Shown: positions 1 through 7,751, counted from the stretch's first letter. The stretch: 20,523 nucleotides of DNA from an uncultured Magnetococcales bacterium (GCA_903913345.1 CAIWLA010000233.1:1-20523); one strand, 5' to 3'. Program-made: numbers and translations. Notes: generated by a model not told the origin, from the letters alone.

Positions 1-357
1 CCGGATCTTCCCCCGGCAAAGACGCTGGTCCAGGAGACAAGATGGATGCCAGAGAGCTTATGGCTTTTTTTACTTCTCCACAGACGGCGTCCTGGATTTT
101 TTGGAAAAAAAAAGAGGGCCCCCTGTGTGGCGAAACACCTGGGACTCAGGGCCGTGTTCATTATATTTTCGGACCCAGCGCATCAAAGTCTGATAATGCC
201 GTGAGGTTCGCTTGGCCAACTGGGTGGGGTAACTCCCCAAAGCAATTTCGTAAAGTGCCAAAAACCGTTCCCGAGTTCGTTCATGACCTGCGCCCATAGA
301 CATATGGCGCAGGTCTTCCAGGGATTGGCCCCAACGAGCGTATTCTACCCTCAGCAT
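1..357 (-). pseudogene. IS630-type transposase N-terminal HTH region, frame broken at T9, runs off window
   Basis: The ATG at 357 follows a strong AGGAGGT ribosome site 6 bases upstream. The first frame (357 to 70, 95 residues) has the charged N-terminus and helix-turn-helix (about residues 28-65, including HERTRERFLALYEIA and WVRKYNEHGPE) seen in the DNA-binding half of IS630/ISL3-like transposases. After the HTGG motif the frame runs into nine T (nine A at 105-113 on the plus strand) and stops at 70. One extra T there opens another frame that reads IQDAVCGEVKKAISSLAS and stays open to base 1. That text resembles the linker before the catalytic domain in this family. The gene is therefore either a mutated copy or one expressed through slippage at the T run. 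The catalytic DDE domain would lie outside the window. The family assignment comes from pattern memory, not from an alignment. Confidence 0.6.
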
Positions 358-466
358 GTCGCACCTCCTGATGTTAAGGAAACCTACATGCAGATAATGC
401 CCTATTTGCGCCAAAAAAACTACACATTCCGCGCTGGGTGCGGTTTAGTGCGTTGCCTGGGACAAC

Positions 467-493
467 AAAAGGCCCGTCTGAAACGGGCCTTTT
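467..493 (-). terminator. Intrinsic terminator, bidirectional
   Basis: There is a perfect 11-bp stem AAAAGGCCCGT / ACGGGCCTTTT with a five-base loop. The A and T ends of the stem give a T-tract on either strand. It lies 50 bases after the stop of the zinc-ribbon gene at 544 and upstream of the transposase-type gene at 357. It most likely ends the minus-strand zinc-ribbon transcript. Confidence 0.85.
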
Positions 494-543
494 CCGTTGA
501 TTGTCGACATGATACGGGCAGGCAATGGATGGGGACGTTCGGT

Positions 544-738
544 CTAATGTCTCAACAAAAAAATCCCCGTCGCCACACCAGCAGCGGCAGACAATATGGA
601 CAATAATGGATTTTTCAACCAGAACAGGACAATGAAACTCCTCCTCTTCCCCTCCTTGACCTTTTGAGAGGCACCGCAATGGGGGCAAATTGAAACTGTT
701 TCATGAATTTCCTTGGCACAACCGCCACAGTTAATCAT
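544..738 (-). CDS. Small zinc-ribbon membrane protein, 64 residues
   Basis: The product begins with a zinc-ribbon of the double-CxxC type, Cys4-x2-Cys7 and Cys18-x2-Cys21 (CPHCG). A basic stretch follows (KEGKRR, about 29-34), then one or two hydrophobic segments (about 35-42 and 44-62), so it is probably anchored in the inner membrane with the zinc site at the N-terminus. I chose the ATG at 738 because GAGG lies 8 bases upstream. The ATG at 744 is only 2 bases from that site. Zinc-ribbon plus membrane-helix micro-proteins are common and mostly uncharacterised, and I cannot assign a function. A strong terminator follows and no partner gene is evident. Confidence 0.7.
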   Translation of the reverse strand: MINCGGCAKEIHETVSICPHCGASQKVKEGKRRSFIVLFWLKNPLLSILSAAAGVATGIFLLRH

Positions 739-930
739 ATCCATATCCTCGTTGTCTGCCAGTTCGGTTTGTGACACCTGTGCACAAACCCTTAAGGTGA
801 TCGCTGTGCTGGACCCAGGAAAACCCGACTGCATCTTGGACAAAACGAGCCTTCCTGTTGCCTGTTCAAACCGGACACCACTAAAAATACATGGTTTTCA
901 ATGGCAAAAGGACACGCAGCGGTCCCCGAC

Positions 931-1887
931 TCACCCCATCAACCATTCCAGAACCGCCTTTTGCACATGCAGCCGGTTTTCGGCCTCGTCCCACACCACC
1001 GACTGCGGCCCATCCAACACCTCGGCGGTCACCTCTTCGCCCCGATGGGCAGGCAGACAGTGCATGAAGAGCGCGTCCTTCTGGGCCTCGCGCATCAAGG
1101 CGGCATCCACACAATAATGGGCAAAGGCCCGCGACCGCCGTTTTTGCTCCTTTTCCTGGCCCATCGAGGTCCAGGCATCCGTCGTCACGAGATCCGCCCC
1201 CGCCACCGCATCACGGGGATGACGCAACAGGGTGAGAGAACCCTGTCCACCCCAGACCGCCATCTCCTTTTGCGCCCACTCCACCAGAGAGGGATCGGGA
1301 CCATAGTTGGCCGGCGAGGCCAGAACCAGATGAAAACCCAAACGGGCCGCCGCCAGAATCCAGGACTGCGCCACATTGTTGCCATCCCCCACCCAGGCCA
1401 CCTTGCGCCCGGCGATGGGACCCCGATGCTCCTGATAGGTGAAAATGTCCGCCAGAATCTGACAGGGATGAAAATCATCGGACAAGGCATTGATCACCGG
1501 AACCGTGGCATTCCGGGCCATCGTCACCACATTGGCATGGGCAAAGGTCCGCACCATGATGCCATCCACAAAACGCGACAGCACCTGGGCCGAGTCCGAC
1601 AACGGCTCACCCCGCCCCAATTGAATATCCTTGGAGGAGAGAAACAGGGCATACCCACCCAACTGGTACATCCCCACCTCAAACGAGACACGGGTGCGGG
1701 TGGAGGGCTTTTCAAAAACCATGGCCAACGTGCGACCTTTGAGGGTATGGATGACCTCCCTCGCCTTTTGCGCCGCCTTCAACTCGACAGCCCGCGCAAA
1801 CAGGCGATGGATCTCCTCGGTCTGCACATCAAGCAATGAGACCAGATCACGTTTTTTGGGAGAGTGTGGGGCAAACAGGGTGTCCAT
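931..1887 (-). CDS. argF: Ornithine carbamoyltransferase
   Basis: The enzyme joins carbamoyl phosphate and ornithine to make citrulline in cytoplasmic arginine biosynthesis. The 318-residue length is normal for anabolic OTCases. The carbamoyl-phosphate loop STRTR is at residues 62-66 (inside FEKPSTRTRVSFE). HPCQ is at 140-143, the ornithine SMG loop at 241-243, and HCLP at 276-279 (inside HCLPAHRGEEV). The ATG at 1887 has GAGG 8 bases upstream. It starts 18 bases after the argD stop on the same strand, so the two are very likely one operon. All key residues are present and nothing looks abnormal. Confidence 0.97.
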   Translation of the reverse strand: MDTLFAPHSPKKRDLVSLLDVQTEEIHRLFARAVELKAAQKAREVIHTLKGRTLAMVFEKPSTRTRVSFEVGMYQLGGYALFLSSKDIQLGRGEPLSDSAQVLSRFVDGIMVRTFAHANVVTMARNATVPVINALSDDFHPCQILADIFTYQEHRGPIAGRKVAWVGDGNNVAQSWILAAARLGFHLVLASPANYGPDPSLVEWAQKEMAVWGGQGSLTLLRHPRDAVAGADLVTTDAWTSMGQEKEQKRRSRAFAHYCVDAALMREAQKDALFMHCLPAHRGEEVTAEVLDGPQSVVWDEAENRLHVQKAVLEWLMG

Positions 1888-1905
1888 TTTTCTGTCCTCA
1901 AACCG

Positions 1906-3147
1906 TTAATACGAATCCGTCAGGACACCATCCAGAATGGCGACGGCCTGATCCATCTCTTCCTGCGTCACCGTCAGCGGTGGCAAAAGGCGCAACACCG
2001 TTCCCATTTGGCAACTGAGCAATAATCCACGCGACAGACAGACCCCCAGTATCTCTTCGGCCGGGGAGTTCAGTTCCACCGCCAGCATCAGGCCACGACC
2101 ACGCACCGCCTTGACCATTTCGTGCCGCTGTTGCAAAGCCCGCAAACGGTCCAGCAGATAGGCCCCCTTGGCCTCCACCCCGGCCAGCACGCCTTGATCC
2201 AGCAACACCTCCAACGTGGCCAAGGCCGCCGCACTCACCAGGGGCGTCCCGCCAAAGGTGGAACCGTGGGAACCCGGCGAAAAGGAGCGGGCCACCTCTT
2301 CCGTTGCCAGACAGGCCCCCATGGGCAGACCGGAGGCCAACGATTTGGCCGTGGTCATGATATCCGGGGTGATACCGCTCCACTGATGACACCACATCCG
2401 CCCCGTCCGTCCCAGACCGGTCTGCACCTCATCCAGGACCAGCAGGAGGCCATGGCGATCGGCCATGGCACGCAGAGCCGGCAAATAGCCATCGTCCGGG
2501 ATCATGATGCCCGCCTCGCCCTGGATCGGCTCCACCATAATGGCCGCCGTGGCCGGGGTGATGGCCCTCTCCACCGCCTCCGGCTGGTTGTACGGCACAT
2601 GACGAAAACCGGGCATCAGGGGATCATAGCCCCGTTGCACCTTTTCCTGGCCGGTCGCCGCCAACGTGGCCAGGGTGCGACCGTGAAAACTGTTGATGGC
2701 GGTAATTACCTCAAACCGGCCCGATTGCAGCCGTTCCCGACCTTTGTCCCGCTCCTGGGTATAGCGACGCACCAACTTGATGGCCGCCTCATTGGCCTCC
2801 GCGCCACTGTTGCAAAAAAAGACCCGATCCGCAAAACAACCCTCCACCAGACGTTGCGCCAGCTTCTCCTGCAAGGGAATCCGATACAGGTTGGAGGTGT
2901 GTATCAACAGACCCGCCTGCTCACGAATGGCCGCCACCACGGCAGGCGGACAATGGCCCAGATTGTTGACGCCAATGCCAGACAAAAAATCCAGATAGAC
3001 CCGACCGGTATCATCCCACAACCGGGTGCCTTCTCCACGCACAAAGGCCACGGGCAGCCGGGCATAGGTACCCATCAGCGCGGCAGAGGAGCCACCCCCT
3101 GAACGCACCGTCCTGTCATGAACACCCACACACCCTTCCCGTCCCAT
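1906..3147 (-). CDS. argD: Acetylornithine/succinylornithine aminotransferase
   Basis: This is a class III PLP aminotransferase acting upstream of argF in arginine synthesis; related enzymes also serve succinyl-DAP in lysine synthesis. NSGAEANEAAIKL (about 113-125) binds the cofactor phosphate. DEVQTGLGRTG (239-249) carries the Asp that contacts the pyridine nitrogen. Lys268 in TTAKSLASGLPMGA should form the Schiff base, and HGSTFGGTPL (294-303) completes the site. The first 24 residues precede the usual family start (MGTYARLPVAF). The ATG at 3075 is therefore an alternative start giving 389 residues, though neither ATG has a convincing ribosome site. The upstream start lies only 11 bases beyond the T-tract of a strong terminator, leaving little room for a separate promoter. 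Confidence 0.95.
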   Translation of the reverse strand: MGREGCVGVHDRTVRSGGGSSAALMGTYARLPVAFVRGEGTRLWDDTGRVYLDFLSGIGVNNLGHCPPAVVAAIREQAGLLIHTSNLYRIPLQEKLAQRLVEGCFADRVFFCNSGAEANEAAIKLVRRYTQERDKGRERLQSGRFEVITAINSFHGRTLATLAATGQEKVQRGYDPLMPGFRHVPYNQPEAVERAITPATAAIMVEPIQGEAGIMIPDDGYLPALRAMADRHGLLLVLDEVQTGLGRTGRMWCHQWSGITPDIMTTAKSLASGLPMGACLATEEVARSFSPGSHGSTFGGTPLVSAAALATLEVLLDQGVLAGVEAKGAYLLDRLRALQQRHEMVKAVRGRGLMLAVELNSPAEEILGVCLSRGLLLSCQMGTVLRLLPPLTVTQEEMDQAVAILDGVLTDSY

Positions 3148-3158
3148 GGCATCCCCCG

Positions 3159-3202
3159 AAAAAATAAAAAAAAACGCCCGGGGGGCGGTCCACCGCCCCC
3201 CG
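3159..3202 (-). terminator. Strong intrinsic terminator after dsrE2-like gene
   Basis: Reading the minus strand, the GC-rich stem spans 3202-3179 (an 11-bp self-complementary arm, CGGGGGGCGGT, with a minimal loop). It is followed by a tract of nine T, an A and six T (complement of 3174-3159). It ends the tusA/dsrE2-like transcript immediately before argD. Confidence 0.9.
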
Positions 3203-3246
3203 AACCAGCCAACTCAAGATGACCACCGTCACCAACCCATCATCGA

Positions 3247-3717
3247 TCAGATGAAAAGGGTGATGTCCGCCTGTTGAGCCACTTCAAAGAAGCGGGCAGC
3301 CCCCGCATACTCCAGGCCATCAATCAACTCTTCATGCTTGAAATCAAACAGATCAACGGTCATTTGACAGGCGATCATCTTGACATCAGACTCAAGAGCC
3401 ATCTCCATCAACTCATCAATGCTGGCAACACCCTTGCCCGCCATCTTCTGTTTCATCATGATGGTGGCCATGGCTTCCATGCCCGGCAACATTTGTACAA
3501 AGACCGGCATGGGCACCGGCATGGGCATGGCGGGATTGCCCAGGGGCGAAATTTTCAGGTTGCGTTCCTTCTTCAATACCTGTAACCCATAGAAGGTCCA
3601 GAAAATGGTGACATCATAGTCCAGGGCCGCCGCCGTGGTCGCCAGGATCAACGGTGGATAGGCAAAGTCCAGAGTCCCTTTCGTGGCGATGATCGCCAAT
3701 CTTTTTTGGTTGGCCAT
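3247..3717 (-). CDS. DsrE2-like (DsrE/DsrF family) sulfur-relay protein
   Basis: The 156-residue product opens with the beta-strand and helix pattern of the DsrE family (RLAIIATKGTLDFAYPPLIL). It carries the ISPLGNPAMPMPVPMP segment and Cys117 in IACQMT that are familiar from DsrE2-type proteins. These are membrane-associated or cytoplasmic sulfur carriers often encoded beside TusA. Cys117 is the likely persulfide carrier. The ATG at 3717 is 12 bases after the tusA stop. The TusA stop codon TAG forms part of the TAGGAG ribosome site, so translation is probably coupled. Without other dsr or hdr genes in view I cannot say whether the role is sulfur oxidation or tRNA/cofactor sulfuration. Symbol left blank because naming in this family is inconsistent. 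Confidence 0.85.
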   Translation of the reverse strand: MANQKRLAIIATKGTLDFAYPPLILATTAAALDYDVTIFWTFYGLQVLKKERNLKISPLGNPAMPMPVPMPVFVQMLPGMEAMATIMMKQKMAGKGVASIDELMEMALESDVKMIACQMTVDLFDFKHEELIDGLEYAGAARFFEVAQQADITLFI

Positions 3718-3729
3718 GTGTGAAGACTC

Positions 3730-3954
3730 CTAGACTTTTTTGATTTCGTAGTAGAAAACCTTCCCATTCTCGGAAGCCTTGACCAGCTCGTTGCCGGTTT
3801 GGGAACAGAACGATTCAAAATCCTTGGCAGAGCCAGGATCGGTCGCCTCGATGGCCAGGATTTGTCCTGGGGACATCTCCTTCAAGGCTTTTTTGGCCCG
3901 TAAAATCGGGAGAGGACAGTTGAGACCTTTTGCATCCAGGGTTTGATCAGCCAT
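3730..3954 (-). CDS. tusA: TusA-family sulfur carrier protein
   Basis: This is a 74-residue SirA/TusA-fold protein. It has the defining CPxP motif, Cys13 in KGLNCPLPILRAKKAL, and the usual GQILAIEATDPGS strand followed by FCSQTGNEL. TusA proteins pass persulfide sulfur between partners in the cytoplasm. The partner here is most likely the DsrE2-like product encoded directly downstream. The ATG at 3954 is chosen because the upstream part of the open frame is unlike the family and GGAGG lies 11 bases before it. The 190-base gap upstream to a divergent gene should hold the operon promoter. It could be a dedicated sulfur-oxidation TusA rather than the tRNA-thiolation one. Confidence 0.92.
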   Translation of the reverse strand: MADQTLDAKGLNCPLPILRAKKALKEMSPGQILAIEATDPGSAKDFESFCSQTGNELVKASENGKVFYYEIKKV

Positions 3955-4070
3955 GATGTGTTTAACCTCCAAATGGGGTACTGTAGGGGAACGTCCAGAA
4001 AAACAGCAAACGCTGATATACTGGTACGCTTTCGTGGCAGATTGCAAATATTTTTTTCTCTTTTATGATG

Positions 4071-4076
4071 TATACT
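4071..4076 (+). promoter_or_regulatory. Possible -10 element, TATACT
   Basis: TATACT lies in an AT-rich patch (about 4045-4085) within the divergent intergenic region between tusA and the plus-strand gene starting near 4163. No good -35 hexamer sits at 17 bases, so this is only a weak candidate. Confidence 0.3.
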
Positions 4077-4162
4077 GAAAAAATGGTTGCACACTGTGGC
4101 CATCAACCGCTAGGCTGGTCGGCAATAGTCCGACTGCGTTTTCCCTTGTGACGGATACAAAC

Positions 4163-4687
4163 ATGATCGCAACACTGATTGGCCTGCTCTTTATCACCGC
4201 CCTGCTGCGGCTGCTCCTCCACCTGCGCAAGGTGCGCGAAAGTTCACTGGAAGAGGAGTTGCCGTGCGACAAAATCACCGTCATTATTGGCATTTTTCTC
4301 TTGCTCAGCAAGGCCTGTCTGCAATATTTTCGAGACTATGGCCACTACCCGGAGCGCATTACCGGTGCCAGCGACAGCCTCGTGGAGACCGGTTACCTGA
4401 AAGGCGAACCCCTGGCAGGCATGACCAGAAGCCTGCCCCGTTTTTCCATCATCCTGGCGGAATCCCTCGGTGTCGCCATCTGCCTGCCCAACGCCAAACG
4501 GGAACTGGCATCGGAAATCATCACCCGCATCAAGGAGATGGAAAGTCCCATGATATTCGTCGATATGCGCGCCAACCAGTTTTTTCCCCTGACGCTGCCC
4601 ATTCCCCACGACAGCGTCAACCTGTGTCTGATGTTGCCAAACGACCCCTCCAAACCGCAGAACAAGCCGGAGTCGCGGGTGGCGTGA
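4163..4687 (+). CDS. Membrane-anchored protein of unknown function
   Basis: I do not recognise this 174-residue protein. It starts with a hydrophobic segment (MIATLIGLLFITALLRLLL), followed by a short basic and acidic linker. A second hydrophobic stretch (ITVIIGIFLLL) runs into KACLQYFRDYGHYPE, whose wording loosely recalls the N-terminal helix region of pseudopilins. The remainder is a soluble mixed domain with a proline-rich tail. The start is uncertain: GTG at 4148 is in frame, but the ATG at 4163 sits directly at the membrane segment; neither has a clear ribosome site. It is transcribed divergently from tusA and converges on the lipoprotein gene, with a hairpin between. The opposite-strand frame at this locus reads like low-complexity shadow sequence. 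Confidence 0.65.
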   Translation: MIATLIGLLFITALLRLLLHLRKVRESSLEEELPCDKITVIIGIFLLLSKACLQYFRDYGHYPERITGASDSLVETGYLKGEPLAGMTRSLPRFSIILAESLGVAICLPNAKRELASEIITRIKEMESPMIFVDMRANQFFPLTLPIPHDSVNLCLMLPNDPSKPQNKPESRVA

Positions 4688-4726
4688 TCCACGCCCACCC
4701 AACCCGGCTCACCCACACCATATCGT

Positions 4727-4761
4727 CACCCGGCAGCATAAGTCACTGGCTGCCGGGTGTT
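4727..4761 (+). terminator. Hairpin between convergent genes, probable terminator
   Basis: A perfect 11-bp stem, CACCCGGCAGC / GCTGCCGGGTG (4727-4737 and 4749-4759), encloses an 11-base loop. It sits between the plus-strand stop at 4687 and the minus-strand stop at 4766. The following TTCCTTTC is a poor T-tract, so termination efficiency is uncertain. Confidence 0.6.
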
Positions 4762-4765
4762 CCTT

Positions 4766-5296
4766 TCAGGGTCGGGCGAACTGCGCCTGTTTCCGAATGC
4801 TCTTGCTGATGTTGAGCGCGGCCTCGTCATCGGCGGGACGATCCTGCCAGTTGCCCTGCACCTGTTCCTGCTTTAAAACGACCACCCGTACCGAGCCATA
4901 CGGCTCCTGGCCGGTGACATGAATATTCACCCGGTAGCGCAGTGCCGAGTTGGCCGGATCCACCTTCCAATCCGTGGAAATAATGCCACCCTCACGATTG
5001 GCCACCTGAATCGGCAGACCCATCACCACATCCATGGCACCCGCAAACAGTTTGTCGGCCCGGACCGCCTCCGCACCCTTCTTGTTGCCACCACCCAGAG
5101 AGAAAATGCTCTCCTGCCCGGCCTCATACGCCGAATTGGGATCGTTACTCTCCCTGGCATCCTCCAGATCTTTCTTCTGTCCAAATTTGGCCAGCTTGTT
5201 CTCCTCCAGCTTGTTCTTGCCCCCCCAAAAGTCTCCCGAACAACCAGAAAGCCAGACCGCTGCCAGACACACAATGATCCATCTTTGCTGCTTCAT
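4766..5296 (-). CDS. DUF3576-like lipoprotein
   Basis: The 176-residue product has a classic lipoprotein signal: basic start, hydrophobic core, and lipobox LSGC with Cys19 as the acylated residue. A charged linker follows (about 25-60). The C-terminal domain contains AMDVVMGLPIQVANREGG and IISTDWKVDP, resembling the DUF3576 pattern of alphaproteobacterial envelope proteins (a conserved GGxIxTDW segment). The function of that family is unknown to me. The ATG at 5296 has AAGGAG 8 bases upstream. The gene lies 100 bases beyond the topA stop, and the intervening sequence contains three 15-bp repeats and a possible promoter, so it may be transcribed separately. Confidence 0.8.
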   Translation of the reverse strand: MKQQRWIIVCLAAVWLSGCSGDFWGGKNKLEENKLAKFGQKKDLEDARESNDPNSAYEAGQESIFSLGGGNKKGAEAVRADKLFAGAMDVVMGLPIQVANREGGIISTDWKVDPANSALRYRVNIHVTGQEPYGSVRVVVLKQEQVQGNWQDRPADDEAALNISKSIRKQAQFARP

Positions 5297-5319
5297 ATCG
5301 ACAACTCCTTCTGTTACTG

Positions 5320-5349
5320 TTTATCATGTCACAAATTGTCATGTCACAA
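5320..5349 (-). promoter_or_regulatory. Possible sigma70-type promoter for lipoprotein gene
   Basis: On the minus strand TTGTGA (5349-5344) and GATAAA (5325-5320) are 18 bases apart, just upstream of the gene starting at 5296. The elements overlap the 15-bp direct repeats. Each matches consensus only partly. Confidence 0.3.
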
Positions 5350-5368
5350 ATGATCCTGTCACAAGAAC
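5324..5368. repeat. Three 15-bp direct repeats with TGTCACAA core
   Basis: Three head-to-tail units, TCATGTCACAAATTG, TCATGTCACAAATGA and TCCTGTCACAAGAAC, share TGTCACAA cores at 5327, 5342 and 5357, exactly 15 bases apart. They lie in the promoter region of the DUF3576-like lipoprotein gene. On the minus strand the core reads TTGTGACA. They could be a regulator-binding array or a chance tandem duplication. Confidence 0.7.
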
Positions 5369-5396
5369 GCGCTGCACGGCATCCATCGACACCATC

Positions 5397-7751
5397 CTAC
5401 CCTTCCGTGTCGGCCACCTTTTCCCGGTAGGAACACCCCTCCCGCGCACAGAGAAGCTCGGTGCCAAACCGTTTGGTGACCTTCCGGGTCACAAAAGGCA
5501 TGGCACAGATCGGACAAGGTTGGGCCACCGGTTCATTCCAGAGGGCATTTTTGCACTTGGGATACCCGGAACACGAGTAGAAAATTTTTCCCTTCCTGGA
5601 TTTTTTCTCCAGAAACAACCCCTTGCCACATTCCGGGCAGGCAATGCCGGTGGACTTGGGCTTTTCCAGAGGCTGATTGTTGCGGCATTCCGGATAACCG
5701 GAACAGGCCAAATAGGTTCCGTAACGTCCCTCCTTGATCAACATGTTCTTGCCGCACTTTTCGCACAACTGATCCGACAGAACCGGTTCGGCGACAGGCT
5801 TCTCCTCCTCGCCCTCTTTCTTGATGTTGCGCGCATAACGGCATTCGGGATAGTTGGAACAGGCCAGAAAACGACCAAACCGCCCCAATTTGTTCAAAAG
5901 GGGCTTGTTGCACTCAGGGCAACTCTCATCCGTGGCCTCCGAGGTGACATCCGCACGACTGGTGGATTTTTCCTTCTCCGCCACCTGCTGGTTGAAGGGT
6001 TTCCAGAAGGTTTCCATCAGGGGAATCCAGCTTTTCTCCCCACGGGCAACGGCATCCAGATCATCCTCCAGGTGGGCGGTAAAATGGTAATCCACATAGG
6101 TGCGAAAATGTTCCACCAAAAATTTGTTGACCACCATGCCCACATCTTCTGGGAAAAATTTTTTCTGTTCCAGACGGACATAGCCCCGATCCTGAAGGGT
6201 GGACATGGTCGGGGAATAGGTGGAGGGGCGACCAATGCCATAGTTTTCCAATGCCTTGACCAGGGTGGCCTCCGTAAAACGCGGCGGCGGTTCGGTAAAA
6301 TGTTGCACCGGTTCCACCCGATGCAGACGCAACACCTCGCCCTCCTGCAAGGGTGGCAACATGGTATCGGAATCATCTTCATCCCGATCTTGCAAAGAAA
6401 TATCATCCAGCCCTTCGCTGTAGACATCCAGGAAACCGGCAAAGACGATGGAGGAACCGTTGGCACGCAGTTGGAAAGGGGCCGTGGACTCTGCCACACC
6501 GACCGCCAGAGTCGCCACCACCTGGTCAATTCGCGCCGCCGCCATCTGACAGGCCATGGTCCGTTTCCAGATCAACTCATAGAGCACAAACAGATCCCTG
6601 GGCAAAATGCCCTTCAGGGATTCGGGCGTCCGGGCCGGATTGGTCGGACGAATCGCTTCATGGGCCTCCTGGGCATTTTTGGTCGACGATTTATATTCCC
6701 GTGGCTTCGACGGCAAAAACTCCTTGCCATACCGTTGTTCAATCAGCCCGCGCAGGGCGGTCAGGGCCTCTTCCGCCAGCGTGACCGAGTCGGTACGCAT
6801 GTAGCTGATCAACCCTTCGACCTCGTCACCACCCCCCCCGGTCAGGGCGGGCAACGCCACCCCCTCATAGAGACGCTGCGCCACCATCATGGTCTTTTTG
6901 GTCGAAAAGCCCAATTTGCGCGAGGCCTCCTGCTGCAAAGTGGAGGTGATAAAGGGGGGTGGAGGATTGCGCCGGGTCTGTTTTTTTTCCAACTGGACCA
7001 GATGCAACGACTGGTCCCGAATGGCCGCCACCCATGCGGCAGCACGCTGTTCGTCGGGAATGTCAAACTTGCCCAGTTTTTTGCCCGCCGCCACCACCAG
7101 TCTGGCCCGGAAAGGTCGGTGGGCGGGATCCCCTTTTTCCCGCTTTTTTTCCACATCGGCCAGGATGCTCCAGTATTCCCGGCTTTTGAAAACGACGATC
7201 TCCGCCTCCCGCTCGCAGACCAGACGCAAGGCCACCGATTGGACCCGCCCGGCCGAGAGACCGGGACGCACCTTTTTCCAGAGCAACGGACTGAGATTGA
7301 ATCCCACCAGATAGTCCAGGGCACGCCGCGCCTGTTGGGCGTTCACCATGTCCATATCCACCTCACGGGCATGGGTGACCGCCTCCTGGATGGCCCGCTT
7401 GGTAATTTCATGAAAGACCACCCGCCGGGCAGGAATCCGGGCAATCTCCTTCCTTTGGCGCAATACCTCCAGGACATGCCAGGAGATGGCCTCCCCTTCC
7501 CGATCCGGGTCGGTGGCCAGCAGGAGCAATTCGGCACCCTTCGCGGCGGCGGTCAAGGCAGAGACATGCTTGACGGCCTGTTTGGACACCTCATAACTCA
7601 TTTGGAAACCGTGTTCCGTATCCACCGACCCGCCCTTGCTGGGCAAATCGCGGATATGGCCATAGGTGGCAATGACCTGATACTCATCGCCCAGAAATTT
7701 TTCGATGGTTTTCGCCTTCGCCGGCGATTCAACAATGACAAGAGCACGCAT
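5397..7751 (-). CDS. topA: DNA topoisomerase I
   Basis: This is a type IA topoisomerase that relaxes negative supercoils in the nucleoid; 784 residues from the ATG at 7751. The TOPRIM domain has Glu8 in VIVESPAKAKT and the acidic cluster at 81-85 (DPDREGE). The catalytic tyrosine is Tyr317 in LISYMRTDS. The C-terminus carries a series of four-Cys zinc-finger motifs (CPEC/CSNYPEC, CEKC/CSGYPEC, CPEC/CSGYPKC and a final CPIC/CAREGC). These fit the tandem topoisomerase C4 zinc fingers that bind single-stranded DNA. A TTG three codons upstream is an alternative start; neither has a strong ribosome site. It follows dprA by 51 bases in the conserved dprA-topA order. Confidence 0.97.
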   Translation of the reverse strand: MRALVIVESPAKAKTIEKFLGDEYQVIATYGHIRDLPSKGGSVDTEHGFQMSYEVSKQAVKHVSALTAAAKGAELLLLATDPDREGEAISWHVLEVLRQRKEIARIPARRVVFHEITKRAIQEAVTHAREVDMDMVNAQQARRALDYLVGFNLSPLLWKKVRPGLSAGRVQSVALRLVCEREAEIVVFKSREYWSILADVEKKREKGDPAHRPFRARLVVAAGKKLGKFDIPDEQRAAAWVAAIRDQSLHLVQLEKKQTRRNPPPPFITSTLQQEASRKLGFSTKKTMMVAQRLYEGVALPALTGGGGDEVEGLISYMRTDSVTLAEEALTALRGLIEQRYGKEFLPSKPREYKSSTKNAQEAHEAIRPTNPARTPESLKGILPRDLFVLYELIWKRTMACQMAAARIDQVVATLAVGVAESTAPFQLRANGSSIVFAGFLDVYSEGLDDISLQDRDEDDSDTMLPPLQEGEVLRLHRVEPVQHFTEPPPRFTEATLVKALENYGIGRPSTYSPTMSTLQDRGYVRLEQKKFFPEDVGMVVNKFLVEHFRTYVDYHFTAHLEDDLDAVARGEKSWIPLMETFWKPFNQQVAEKEKSTSRADVTSEATDESCPECNKPLLNKLGRFGRFLACSNYPECRYARNIKKEGEEEKPVAEPVLSDQLCEKCGKNMLIKEGRYGTYLACSGYPECRNNQPLEKPKSTGIACPECGKGLFLEKKSRKGKIFYSCSGYPKCKNALWNEPVAQPCPICAMPFVTRKVTKRFGTELLCAREGCSYREKVADTEG

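Noticed and set aside
911..931. Possible argF terminator just after the stop (GGAC/GTCC)
   Set aside because: The stem is only four to five base pairs and the T-tract is short, so it is too weak to support.
901..1839. 312-codon plus-strand open frame opposite argF
   Set aside because: The minus strand encodes a complete OTCase with all motifs; the plus-strand frame is His/Gly/Arg-rich shadow.
2122..3102. 326-codon plus-strand open frame opposite argD
   Set aside because: It is antisense to a well-supported aminotransferase and has no recognisable protein features.
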